A DNA stretch of 64,000 bases from Rhodococcus tibetensis (GTDB lineage Bacteria; Actinomycetota; Actinomycetes; Mycobacteriales; Mycobacteriaceae): positions 124,001 through 188,000 of the forward strand of contig NZ_JANFQF010000011.1 of the NCBI RefSeq assembly GCF_024438035.1. Direction: 5' to 3'. Position 1 is the stretch's first letter; the number at the start of each line of letters is the position of its first letter. The notes below the pieces were generated by a model that was not told the DNA's origin, did not search any database, and saw only the letters and a list, made by a program, of their open reading frames with translations. A program made the translations under genes and the position numbers. This document shows, one piece after another, positions 8,858-16,978 of the stretch.

Positions 8858-9895
8858 TCATGCCGTGGCGCCGTTAACCATCCCGTCGTCACGCCGGACA
8901 CGGACCGCGACGAACCTCGCGATACGCCGCAGCACCGCACGGCTTTCCGGCAACCCCGGCCAGAGCGCCGGAAAGGCATGAACTTGTCCGTCCCAGATCT
9001 GCAACGTGGTATCCACCCCCGCGGCGCTGAGCCGGTGCGCCATCAGCTCTGAATCCGGGCGCAGCACTTCGCCTTCCGCTGCGATCAACAGTGCCGGCGG
9101 CAGTCCCGCGAGATCGCCGTTCACCGGCGACAGCGCGGGGTCGAGTACGCCGTCGACCGCGGCTCCGAGCTTCCCGATGGTCACCAGAACCTCGATCGGC
9201 GCGAACACGTCCTTGGCCGCGTTGACGTGCACCGACTTCTCCGCACAATCGAGATCGAGCAACGGGGACAACCCGACCAGCCCGGCAGGTAGGTCGACGC
9301 CCTCCTCACGAGCTTTCAGTGCGGTCGCGAACACCAGGAATCCGCCTGCGGAGTCACCGGCGAATACCGTCCCGTCTGCGCGGGCCCCGTTTTCGAGCAA
9401 CCACTTGTATGCCGTCAGGCAGTCGTCGACCGAACCACTGATATTCGTGTCGGGCAACTGCCGGTAGCCCACGTGCATCACCGGCAGTCCGGTGAGTTTC
9501 GCGATCGTCGCCACCACCGGCCGATGCGTGTTCAGACCACAACACAGGAATCCGCCACCGTGAAGGTAGAGGATGGCGCCCTCGCTCAGGTCCGGGGAGA
9601 CCCCGGGAGCGCGGACGACCTCGGCGTCGAAGCCGGGCAGTCGAACTTTCTGGCGGCGAATGCCGGACGCCGGTCGCATTCCCGCGGCGAGGTCGAGCAG
9701 TGCCGCGCGGCGGATGGCGGACTCGTTGATCGGGGCCATCCGGACCACAGGGCGGAGAAACCATCGACATGCCTGGTAGAGGAGCTGGGATTCGATGCTA
9801 GGTCCGGCGAGTCTGGCACCGGGACGATACTGCACCGTCGGTTTCCCGATCCGTTGATTCGCAGATGACTGGCGGTCGTTCGGCACAAAGTCCAT
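8858..9895 (-). CDS. Alpha/beta-hydrolase, HSL-family esterase/lipase
   Basis: Carboxylic-ester hydrolase of 345 residues. It has the HSL oxyanion motif HGGGF, the nucleophile serine in GDSAGG and a C-terminal Asp (LRPDSELM) and His (GQVHAFP) completing the triad. The start ATG 9895 is preferred because GAGGGAG sits 5-11 bases upstream; an in-frame start at 9994 would add 33 low-complexity residues. No signal peptide is seen, so it is probably cytoplasmic. Substrate unknown; these enzymes usually take short to medium acyl esters. Confidence 0.85.
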   Translation of the reverse strand: MDFVPNDRQSSANQRIGKPTVQYRPGARLAGPSIESQLLYQACRWFLRPVVRMAPINESAIRRAALLDLAAGMRPASGIRRQKVRLPGFDAEVVRAPGVSPDLSEGAILYLHGGGFLCCGLNTHRPVVATIAKLTGLPVMHVGYRQLPDTNISGSVDDCLTAYKWLLENGARADGTVFAGDSAGGFLVFATALKAREEGVDLPAGLVGLSPLLDLDCAEKSVHVNAAKDVFAPIEVLVTIGKLGAAVDGVLDPALSPVNGDLAGLPPALLIAAEGEVLRPDSELMAHRLSAAGVDTTLQIWDGQVHAFPALWPGLPESRAVLRRIARFVAVRVRRDDGMVNGATA

Positions 9896-10027
9896 GCCTG
9901 CTCCCTCGTCGCCGACGCTCGTCTTCGTTGACGGCGTCTCCTCCACGGTAGAAGTACCGGGTGTCACATTTGTTGCTCTTCGGCGCATCGGCATCGAGTC
10001 GTGACCAGGAGCGTAAGAACTGGACTA

Positions 10028-10879
10028 CTAGCCGAAATCGACGTCGTCGAGTTCCTCGACGACGGTCACGCGCCGTGTGCGCCCCCCGATAATCTTCCCG
10101 ATGCCGCGGCGGCCACCGTTGTCCACTCTTCCGGAAGGCGGAATGCGCTGGGGAGCGGCGCGTGGGCGCGGCACGGTGACCGGCGGGAGGCTGTGCACCA
10201 CTGGCTGCACAGGCGGGGACACTGGACTCTCGACGCCGGCGGGTTCCGCGACCGGCGCGGGCGCCGGGTCACGCCGGTCCGCGCCGTGGAGGTCCACGTC
10301 GGCCAGGCTGGTGGCCCACCACACACGTCCGTCCAGCCGGCGCTCCCGCAGTTCCGCGGCAATCTCGTCGTGCCATACCGAGGGTTCGCCGGCCCCGAAG
10401 GATCGGGAGTTCGCACTGACCCACACGACGCCATCCGGATGACGATCGGCCAGATCCAGGACCGTCAGCCAGTTCACCGTCGCCGCGTATCCGTCGTACC
10501 TCTTCTTCTCCCGGTAGGGACGTCGGCGCTGGACGGCGCGCTGGGCGATCTCCACGTGCGAGCACCCCACCGGCTCGACCACCTCGACGCCGATCTTCTC
10601 CAATTCGCGGGCAAGGGCGACCACATACCCACCGGCCTTTGCACGGGCCACATCGACGAAGAGCGACAGGTCATCCCGCAGTCCCAGCCGGTCGTACATC
10701 CTGGCCTGGACGGTGAGCGCTTCGATCATCGCCGCCGATTCCCGCTGGTAGCGGTCGGCGATTTCGATGAGGACGAGACGGGGAACCGCAACCCGGACAC
10801 CCCGGTCCACGGCCGTGCGCACGAAGGTCTCGAAACGAGAATCTCGCGTGACCGCCGATGTATCGAGAACGATGAGCAT
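10028..10879 (-). CDS. PIN-like domain protein (DUF4935-like)
   Basis: 283-residue protein beginning MLIVLDTSAV, the first strand and metal-binding Asp6 of a PIN nuclease fold. Glu39 (LVLIEIADRY) and further acidic residues in the VNWLTVLDLADRHPDGVVWVS stretch fit the remaining ligands, with an Asn-Ser pair late in the domain. The C-terminal 80 residues are Pro/Arg/Val-rich and probably disordered. No antitoxin-like small gene lies next to it, so a toxin role is not supported; an RNase is a reasonable but untested guess. It is flanked by 132 and 129 bases without genes. Confidence 0.6.
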   Translation of the reverse strand: MLIVLDTSAVTRDSRFETFVRTAVDRGVRVAVPRLVLIEIADRYQRESAAMIEALTVQARMYDRLGLRDDLSLFVDVARAKAGGYVVALARELEKIGVEVVEPVGCSHVEIAQRAVQRRRPYREKKRYDGYAATVNWLTVLDLADRHPDGVVWVSANSRSFGAGEPSVWHDEIAAELRERRLDGRVWWATSLADVDLHGADRRDPAPAPVAEPAGVESPVSPPVQPVVHSLPPVTVPRPRAAPQRIPPSGRVDNGGRRGIGKIIGGRTRRVTVVEELDDVDFG

Positions 10880-11008
10880 TGCCCGATTGTGCAGGAGAAA
10901 CCCACCCGCTCAGCCGCTGTCGCCGGGTCGTTATGCAATCTCGATCATTACGAAAGCAGCTGCGAGGCCGCCCCTACAGTAGCCGCGCTCCCTACCACCC
11001 CGCGGCGA

Positions 11009-11485
11009 TCAGCGGATCTTGAATATCACTGCGCGCTGAACGATGAAGTTGATGACCGTCGCCGTCCCCTGCGCGATGACGAACGCCACCGGCAACCGCC
11101 ACCACTCGTCGGGGAACGCCTGATACATGACCCAGTTGAGACCCACCTGCACCGCGAAGGTCACCGCGTAGAGAATGACGACCGCGACGAAACGGGCACG
11201 GCTCGGTTCCGCTTTGAACGTCCACCGCCGGTTGATCAGATACGCCGTGGTGGTACCTGCGATGAAGCTGATCGACTTGGCCGCGTTCAAGGGCATTCCC
11301 ACCAGCTCGAGCAGCAGCCAGTACAGGCCGAAGTCGACGATCGCCGACAACCCGCCGGTCAGCACGAACCGCACGATCTGCGTCTTGAGGTCCAGTGCGT
11401 CATCCGCGATGTTCTCGGTGACGGGAATCTCGACCGGGAGGGGAACGTGATGTTCGTGCTCGTGACTCGGCTGGGTTTCTGACAC
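11009..11485 (-). CDS. GtrA-family membrane protein (Rv3789-like)
   Basis: 158-residue protein with a soluble N-terminus and four predicted membrane helices, first in [22 protein letters not shown]; the NRRWTF motif between helices 2 and 3 is diagnostic of GtrA. In M. tuberculosis the GtrA protein Rv3789 lies directly upstream of dprE1 on the same strand and is linked to arabinan assembly. Here it sits beside dprE1 but points the other way. The start is taken as GTG 11485; another GTG a few codons upstream is possible and no strong ribosome site is visible. Confidence 0.8.
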   Translation of the reverse strand: MSETQPSHEHEHHVPLPVEIPVTENIADDALDLKTQIVRFVLTGGLSAIVDFGLYWLLLELVGMPLNAAKSISFIAGTTTAYLINRRWTFKAEPSRARFVAVVILYAVTFAVQVGLNWVMYQAFPDEWWRLPVAFVIAQGTATVINFIVQRAVIFKIR

Positions 11486-11530
11486 GACGACGAGAGTAAC
11501 CACCCGTGCGTACCTGTTCACCGCCCACCG

Positions 11531-11576
11531 TTGACAAGTACGCACAGGGCCGGTGGGTCCTACCGCCAGGTAGCCT
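11531..11576 (+). promoter_or_regulatory. Candidate dprE1 promoter
   Basis: A perfect -35 hexamer TTGACA lies at 11531-11536 in the 99-base divergent region between the GtrA gene and dprE1. The -10 is weak: TCCTAC at 11558 or TAGCCT at 11571, neither with an ideal spacer. AGGTAG lies about 12 bases before the dprE1 ATG as a distant ribosome site. Assigned from position and the -35 only. Confidence 0.35.
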
Positions 11577-11584
11577 CTATCTCG

Positions 11585-13018
11585 ATGTCCACGACAGCAG
11601 AAGAGACGCCCACCCAGGCGCTCCCCACACAGACCCGCACCCTCACCGGCTGGGGACGCACCGCGCCCACCACGGCGCAGGTGCTGTCCACTCCCGACGT
11701 GGAAGTGATCGCGAATGCGGTCGCCCAGGTCGCGGAGAAGAACGAGTCGAAGCCCGCTCACCTGCAGCGCGGGGTGATCGCCCGCGGCCTCGGCCGCTCG
11801 TACGGCGACCCCGCACAGAATGCCGGCGGCCTGGTCATCGACATGAATGCGCTGAACCGCATTCACCGCATCGACCGCGACACCCATCTGGTGGACGTCG
11901 ATGCCGGCGTCAACCTGGACCAGCTGATGAAGGCAGCCCTGCCGTTCGGTCTGTGGGTCCCCGTGCTGCCGGGCACGCGCCAGGTCACCATCGGCGGGGC
12001 CATCGGCTCCGACATCCACGGAAAGAACCATCACAGCGCGGGCAGCTTCGGCAACCACGTGGTGTCGCTGGATCTGCTCACCGCCGACGGTCAGGTGCGC
12101 AAGCTGACGCCGAAGGGCGGTCGCAACGACCCCAAGGGTGCGCTGTTCTGGGCAACGATCGGCGGCATGGGCCTCACGGGCATCATCCTCAGGGCCACCA
12201 TCAAGATGACGCCCACCGAGACGGCGTACTTCATCGCCGACGGCGACGTCACGAACAGCCTCGACGAGACCATCGCCCTGCACAGCGACGGCAGCGAGGC
12301 CAACTACGAGTACTCGAGCGCGTGGTTCGACGCCATTGCCGCGCCGCCCAAGCTCGGCCGCGCCGCGATCTCCCGTGGCTCCCTGGCCAAGCTCGACCAA
12401 CTGCCGACGAAATTGCAGAAGAACCCGCTGGCATTCGACGCACCGCAGCTGATGACGTTCCCCGACATCTTCCCGAACGGGCTGGCCAACAAGTTCAACT
12501 TCTCGCTGATCGGCGAGCTGTGGTTCCGCAAGTCCGGGACGTACCGCGGCAAGGTCCAGAACTTGACGCAGTTCTATCACCCGCTCGACATGTTCGGCGA
12601 GTGGAACCGTGCGTACGGTTCTCACGGTTTCCTGCAGTACCAGTTCGTGGTGCCGCCGGAGGCAGTCGACGAGTTCAAGGCGATCATCCGCGACATCCAG
12701 AAGTCGGGACATCACTCGTTCCTCAACGTCTTCAAACTGTTCGGTGAGGGCAACCAGGCGCCGCTGAGCTTCCCGATCCCCGGCTGGAACATCTGCGTCG
12801 ACTTCCGGATCAAGCCGGGCTTGAACGAGTTCGTCACCGAACTCGACAAGCGCGTACTGAAGTTCGGTGGACGCCTCTACACCGCCAAGGACTCGCGGAC
12901 CACCGCCGAGACCTTCCACTCCATGTACCCCCGGATCGACGAGTGGATCGCCACCCGCCGCAAGTACGACCCCACCAATGTCTTCTCCTCCGATATGTCC
13001 AGAAGGTTGGAACTGTGA
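11585..13018 (+). CDS. dprE1: Decaprenylphosphoryl-beta-D-ribose oxidase DprE1
   Basis: FAD oxidase that, with DprE2, epimerises decaprenyl-phosphoryl-ribose to -arabinose, the only arabinose donor for arabinogalactan. The 477 residues carry the FAD-binding PCMH domain ([37 protein letters not shown]) and closely match the mycobacterial protein throughout. Cys404 in NICVDF corresponds to Cys387 of M. tuberculosis, the residue attacked by benzothiazinones. ATG 11585 gives an N-terminus starting shortly before [10 protein letters not shown], as in the family. The stop overlaps the dprE2 GTG (GTGA). Confidence 0.97.
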   Translation: MSTTAEETPTQALPTQTRTLTGWGRTAPTTAQVLSTPDVEVIANAVAQVAEKNESKPAHLQRGVIARGLGRSYGDPAQNAGGLVIDMNALNRIHRIDRDTHLVDVDAGVNLDQLMKAALPFGLWVPVLPGTRQVTIGGAIGSDIHGKNHHSAGSFGNHVVSLDLLTADGQVRKLTPKGGRNDPKGALFWATIGGMGLTGIILRATIKMTPTETAYFIADGDVTNSLDETIALHSDGSEANYEYSSAWFDAIAAPPKLGRAAISRGSLAKLDQLPTKLQKNPLAFDAPQLMTFPDIFPNGLANKFNFSLIGELWFRKSGTYRGKVQNLTQFYHPLDMFGEWNRAYGSHGFLQYQFVVPPEAVDEFKAIIRDIQKSGHHSFLNVFKLFGEGNQAPLSFPIPGWNICVDFRIKPGLNEFVTELDKRVLKFGGRLYTAKDSRTTAETFHSMYPRIDEWIATRRKYDPTNVFSSDMSRRLEL

Positions 13019-13776
13019 TCAACGCCGTCGGGAACCCGCAAACCCTCCTGCTCCTCGGTGGCACCTCCGAGATCGGTCTCGCCATCTGCGAGGAGTACCT
13101 GAAGAAGGCTCCGATGCGGGTGATCCTCGCGGCACTCCCCGGCGACCCCGGCCGAGACGCCGCGGTGGCGCAGCTGAAGGCTGCCGGAGCCAACGCTGTC
13201 GACGTCATCGACTTCGACGCTGTCGACACCGAGAGCCACCCGAAGGTGATCGACGAAGCGTGGGCGCAAGGTGACGTCGACGTCGCCATCGTCGCGTTCG
13301 GTCTCCTCGGCGACGCCGAGGAACTGTGGCAGAACCAGCGCAAGGCCGTTCAGATCGCCGAGGTCAACTACACGGCAGCGGTGTCGGTGGGCGTCCTGGT
13401 GGGCGAGAAGATGAAGGCGCAGGGCTACGGCCAGATCATCGCGATGTCCACGGTGGCGGGCGAGCGCGTCCGCCGGTCGAACTTCGTGTACGGGTCCACC
13501 AAGGCCGGACTCGACGGCTTCTACCTCGGACTCGGTGAGGCGTTGCGCGAGTTCGGCCCCCGTGTTCTCGTGATCCGTCCGGGTCAGGTCCGCACCCGGA
13601 TGTCGGCGGACGTAAAGGAAGCTCCGCTCACCGTGAACAAGGAAGACGTGGCCAAGCTCGCCGTCGCGTCCGCGGAAAAGGGCAAGGAGCTGGTCTGGGC
13701 GCCGGGCGCCTTCCGGTACGTGATGATGATCCTGCGGCACATCCCGCGCCCCATCTTCAAGAAGCTGCCCATCTAA
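13015..13776 (+). CDS. dprE2: Decaprenylphosphoryl-2-keto-ribose reductase DprE2
   Basis: NAD(P)H-dependent SDR completing the DprE1 reaction by reducing the 2-keto intermediate to decaprenyl-phosphoryl-arabinose. 253 residues with GGTSEIG (nucleotide motif), [21 protein letters not shown], catalytic Tyr/Lys in YGSTK and the conserved ending [15 protein letters not shown] 13015 is chosen because it overlaps the dprE1 stop and gives INAVGNPQT, matching the mycobacterial start. Followed after 11 bases by aftA, so one operon is likely. Confidence 0.96.
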   Translation: MINAVGNPQTLLLLGGTSEIGLAICEEYLKKAPMRVILAALPGDPGRDAAVAQLKAAGANAVDVIDFDAVDTESHPKVIDEAWAQGDVDVAIVAFGLLGDAEELWQNQRKAVQIAEVNYTAAVSVGVLVGEKMKAQGYGQIIAMSTVAGERVRRSNFVYGSTKAGLDGFYLGLGEALREFGPRVLVIRPGQVRTRMSADVKEAPLTVNKEDVAKLAVASAEKGKELVWAPGAFRYVMMILRHIPRPIFKKLPI

Positions 13777-13787
13777 GCTCCCTCCCC

Positions 13788-15680
13788 GTGACGGAAGCAC
13801 GCGTAGCCCCCGCCCGACGGGCCCTGTCGACCGCCGCCGAGATGTTCCTGGCGGCGGTCGTCGCCGCAGTGGTTGCCGCGGCGGGGCTCTTCGCGTTCGC
13901 GCGGGTGCAGTGGCCGGCATTCAGTTCGTCCAACGTGACGCAGGCCGTCACCACCGTCGGTCAGGTGCTGGCCGTCGTCGGTATCGCGGTGTCGGTGCTG
14001 CTCGTACGCCGCCTCCAGGCGGTGCGGTTCGCAAAGGTGCTGTCGTGGGCGAGCCTGTCCGGGTTCGTGACGGTGACGCTCGGCCTCCCGCTCGCGGCAA
14101 CCCGGCTGTACCTCCACGGCGTGTCCGTCGACCAGGAATTTCGCACCGAATACCTGACCAGGCTCACCGACTCCCCCGCGCTGCGCGACATGACGTACGC
14201 GGACCTGCCGCCGTACTACCCGGCGGGCTGGTTCTGGGTGGGTGGACGCGTCGCAGATCTCCTCGGTATGGACGGCTGGGAGGCGTTCAAGCCTTACGCC
14301 ATCGGGTCGCTGGCCGTGGCGGCCGTGGCGGCACTCGTGTTGTGGAGCAACCTGATCCGGCACGATCTGGCGATAATCGTCTCGCTCGCGACCGCGGCAC
14401 TGGTGGTGGCATACGGTTCACCCGAGCCCTACGGGGCCGTCATCACACTCTTGATCGGCCCGGCCCTCGTCCTGGCCTGGGGTGGCCTGCACCGGGTTTC
14501 CGGGCGCGGCGGCTGGGGCGCGGTGATCGGCACCGGACTCTTCCTCGGTCTCGCCGCCACCTTCTACACGCTCTACCTCGGTCTTGCCGCCTTCGCGGTG
14601 ACTGTGCTCGCCCTACTCGCTGCCGCGCTCCGGGTTCGGTCGGAGAAGACGTGGCGGGGGGCGATCGATCCGCTTCTCCGGTTGGTCGTGGCCGCTGCGG
14701 TGTCCGCAATGGTTGCCCTCCTGGTCTGGCTTCCGTATCTCCTCGCGGTGATCCAAGGCTCGCCCGCGGCCTCGGGCACTGCGCTGCACTACCTGCCCGA
14801 GGCGGGGGCGCGTCTCCCGCTGCCGATGATCCACTTCTCGCTGACCGGTGCGTTGTGCCTGCTGGGCACTATCTGGCTGGTGGGCCGCGCATCGACGTCG
14901 CGTCGCGCGCAGGCGCTCGGTGTCGGGGTGGTGGCCATCTACGTGTGGACGATGATGTCGATGGCGCTCACCGCTCTCGGCAACACACTTCTGTCGTTCC
15001 GGCTCGAACCGGTGTTGATCGTCCTGCTCGGTGCGGCAGGGGTGTTCGGATTCGTCGAGTTCGCGGGCTGGCTCCTGCTGGCCACGAGTGACAATCCCCG
15101 AGTCCGCGGCGCGGTCCTGGTGATCGGCCTGCTCGGCGGTTTCTCTTTCGTCCAGAACATCCCCAAGCACCTCGATTCCGACATCGCCGTCGCCTACACC
15201 GACACCGATGGCAACGGTGAACGCGCAGACAAACGTCCGCCCGGCGCGGCCGCGCACTTCGCCGCAGTGGACGAACTCGTCCAAGACCAGATCCCGCGTG
15301 AACGTGATGACACGGTGGTCCTGACCGCCGACACCACCTTCCTCAGCTTCTACCCGTACCTCGGGTTCCAGGCACTGACGTCTCACTATTCGAACCCGTT
15401 GGCCGACTTCGCCGGACGCGCACAGGCCATTGCCGCCTGGAGTGAACTCGAAACACCCGATCAGTTGGTGTCGGCCCTCGACGAATCGCCGTGGCGCTCC
15501 CCGGACGCATTCGTATTCCGCCAGGGCCCCGACGGGTACACCCTGCGGCTCGCCGAGGACGTCTACCCCAACGACCCGAATGTTCGCCGCTACACGGTCA
15601 CGTTCTCGAAGGAACTGTTCGACGACCCCCGGTTCACCGTGTCCGAAACCGGTCCCTTCGTGGTGGTCACACGAAACTGA
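13788..15680 (+). CDS. aftA: Galactan 5-O-arabinofuranosyltransferase AftA
   Basis: Polytopic GT-C enzyme (family GT85) that places the first arabinose on galactan from decaprenyl-phosphoryl-arabinose. The 630 residues show about a dozen hydrophobic segments, an acidic first periplasmic loop (SVDQEFRTEYLTRLTDSP, YYPAGWFWVGG) and a soluble C-terminal domain from about residue 460. Position directly after dprE2 and length near the mycobacterial 640 residues support the name. GTG start; the ribosome site is weak, in keeping with readthrough from dprE2. Confidence 0.92.
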   Translation: MTEARVAPARRALSTAAEMFLAAVVAAVVAAAGLFAFARVQWPAFSSSNVTQAVTTVGQVLAVVGIAVSVLLVRRLQAVRFAKVLSWASLSGFVTVTLGLPLAATRLYLHGVSVDQEFRTEYLTRLTDSPALRDMTYADLPPYYPAGWFWVGGRVADLLGMDGWEAFKPYAIGSLAVAAVAALVLWSNLIRHDLAIIVSLATAALVVAYGSPEPYGAVITLLIGPALVLAWGGLHRVSGRGGWGAVIGTGLFLGLAATFYTLYLGLAAFAVTVLALLAAALRVRSEKTWRGAIDPLLRLVVAAAVSAMVALLVWLPYLLAVIQGSPAASGTALHYLPEAGARLPLPMIHFSLTGALCLLGTIWLVGRASTSRRAQALGVGVVAIYVWTMMSMALTALGNTLLSFRLEPVLIVLLGAAGVFGFVEFAGWLLLATSDNPRVRGAVLVIGLLGGFSFVQNIPKHLDSDIAVAYTDTDGNGERADKRPPGAAAHFAAVDELVQDQIPRERDDTVVLTADTTFLSFYPYLGFQALTSHYSNPLADFAGRAQAIAAWSELETPDQLVSALDESPWRSPDAFVFRQGPDGYTLRLAEDVYPNDPNVRRYTVTFSKELFDDPRFTVSETGPFVVVTRN

Positions 15681-15790
15681 TCGGTTCGGTCACGTTTGAC
15701 CGGGCGTGCGGGAGGGAACTCCGCACCCAGTCCAGGAGCGGGGCCACCCCGCCTCTCGAGGGGAATGCCAGGTTGTGGCGAGGAGCGGTC

Positions 15791-16066
15791 ATGCCCGATG
15801 CAGGAAGGCCGCCACGCGACCGATCCGGTGCCGAAGAATATGCGCTCGGCACCGTGGGTGGCGAGGTAGCGGTCCATGCCGGACTCGCGTTGACGATCGG
15901 GGCCGTCGTGGGTGTCTACGTGGGGCACTGGGCGGTGTTCGTGCTCGCACTGTTCGGAGTGTCGTTGTGGATTATCAGCGGAATGATCGTCCAGGCCGTA
16001 CGACAGAGGCCGCCGGACGTCAGTCCGGCGGCCTCCGACAGCCACCCGCTCAGGCGTGCCGCCTAG
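15791..16066 (+). CDS. Small two-helix membrane protein, unknown function
   Basis: 91 residues: charged N-terminus, two adjacent hydrophobic helices (about 24-46 and 48-68) and a Pro/Ser/His C-terminus. GAGGAG lies 5-10 bases before ATG 15791. I do not recognise the family. It lies 110 bases after aftA on the same strand, so it may share that transcript. Its TAG overlaps the TAG of the convergent porin gene within the palindrome CTAG. Confidence 0.65.
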   Translation: MPDAGRPPRDRSGAEEYALGTVGGEVAVHAGLALTIGAVVGVYVGHWAVFVLALFGVSLWIISGMIVQAVRQRPPDVSPAASDSHPLRRAA

Positions 16067-16764
16067 TTGAGCTTCTGTGGCACACCGTAAGTCATCACCG
16101 AGTCACCGTTCGCGGTGGTCGCCATTGCATACGGCCGGATGGTGACCGGTCCGATAGCACCGGAGATGAAACCGTGCATACCCTGCATTCGCACGAGCGC
16201 CGAAGGTCCGTCGAACTCCTGGCCTTCGAGGAACGGGACGGTGGTGATGCCGCCGGGCTCCAGGTCGATGTCGAGTTCCTGCGACGGGATGATGGAGCCG
16301 CCGATGCCGGCGGCCGTACCGGCATTCAGTCCGAGTTCCAGGTCGGGAACCAGCCCGAGATCGATTCCGTTGCTCGACTCGAGGAACCAGTCGAGATTCG
16401 GTGTATTGAGGACGATCGTCGCACCGGCCAGAGCGACCGGATAGCCGATCTGATAGCCGAGGGTGAGCTGCGTGTCTTCGAACTCCGCGGCGTTCGGCCC
16501 GGTGATATTCACCGCGGCGTATCCGTCGTGGAAGAACTCGACCGATGTCGGCACGCCGTCCAGCGGGGGAACAGTGTGATACGAGGTATCACCCTGAAGA
16601 ACTTCGATGCGATTTCCTCCGGCGTCGACGACGGAGCTGGAATTGTCGACACCTGCCGAGGCAGTCCCATTGCCCATGACCATGCCGAGCACTGCAATTC
16701 CTGCGACAGCCACTGCGCGCGTGAAACGTTTGTACCCATACCGAGATGTGGTGATGTCCGTCAT
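16063..16764 (-). CDS. MspA-family outer-membrane (mycomembrane) porin
   Basis: Secreted porin of 233 residues. Signal peptide with hydrophobic core AVAVAGIAVLGMVMG and cleavage after ASA, giving a mature start GVDNSSSVVD close to the GLDNELSLVD of MspA. Other MspA landmarks follow: VEFFHDGYAAV, GPNAAEFE, LGYQIGYPVAL, and the ending GDSVMTYGVPQKLN. MspA proteins form octameric channels through the mycolate outer membrane. ATG 16764 has GGGG upstream and gives a normal signal peptide; an earlier in-frame start at 16836 would not. Its place inside the arabinan region is unusual. Confidence 0.9.
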   Translation of the reverse strand: MTDITTSRYGYKRFTRAVAVAGIAVLGMVMGNGTASAGVDNSSSVVDAGGNRIEVLQGDTSYHTVPPLDGVPTSVEFFHDGYAAVNITGPNAAEFEDTQLTLGYQIGYPVALAGATIVLNTPNLDWFLESSNGIDLGLVPDLELGLNAGTAAGIGGSIIPSQELDIDLEPGGITTVPFLEGQEFDGPSALVRMQGMHGFISGAIGPVTIRPYAMATTANGDSVMTYGVPQKLN

Positions 16765-16853
16765 GCCGACCCCATTCAGAGTGCACTGCAACCGATACGA
16801 AAAAGCAAGCTGAGCGTAACCACAGGAAGCGAACAATATCCCCGTATTGATCA

Positions 16854-16873
16854 GAAGTTCACAAATGAACTTC
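16854..16873. promoter_or_regulatory. Palindromic candidate operator upstream of the porin gene
   Basis: Perfect inverted repeat GAAGTTCA-caaa-TGAACTTC, 90 bases upstream of the porin ATG, within the 214-base divergent region shared with the GT-C-like gene. A short symmetric site at this distance fits a repressor or activator site. No binding protein can be named. Confidence 0.4.
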
Positions 16874-16978
16874 CTGTGACATGGGCAACATACCTGCCGT
16901 CACGCCACGAGTACCCCATCAGACCCTCCGGTACCCTCGGGCGATCGACATCGACCGGATAATCGAAGGCGCGACTGC

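Noticed and set aside
10028-10879. VapC-like toxin
   Set aside because: PIN-like start, but the protein is twice the VapC length and no small antitoxin gene is adjacent.
11486-12919. Long minus-strand N-terminal extension of the GtrA protein
   Set aside because: It is antisense to dprE1; the recognisable GtrA domain begins near 11485.
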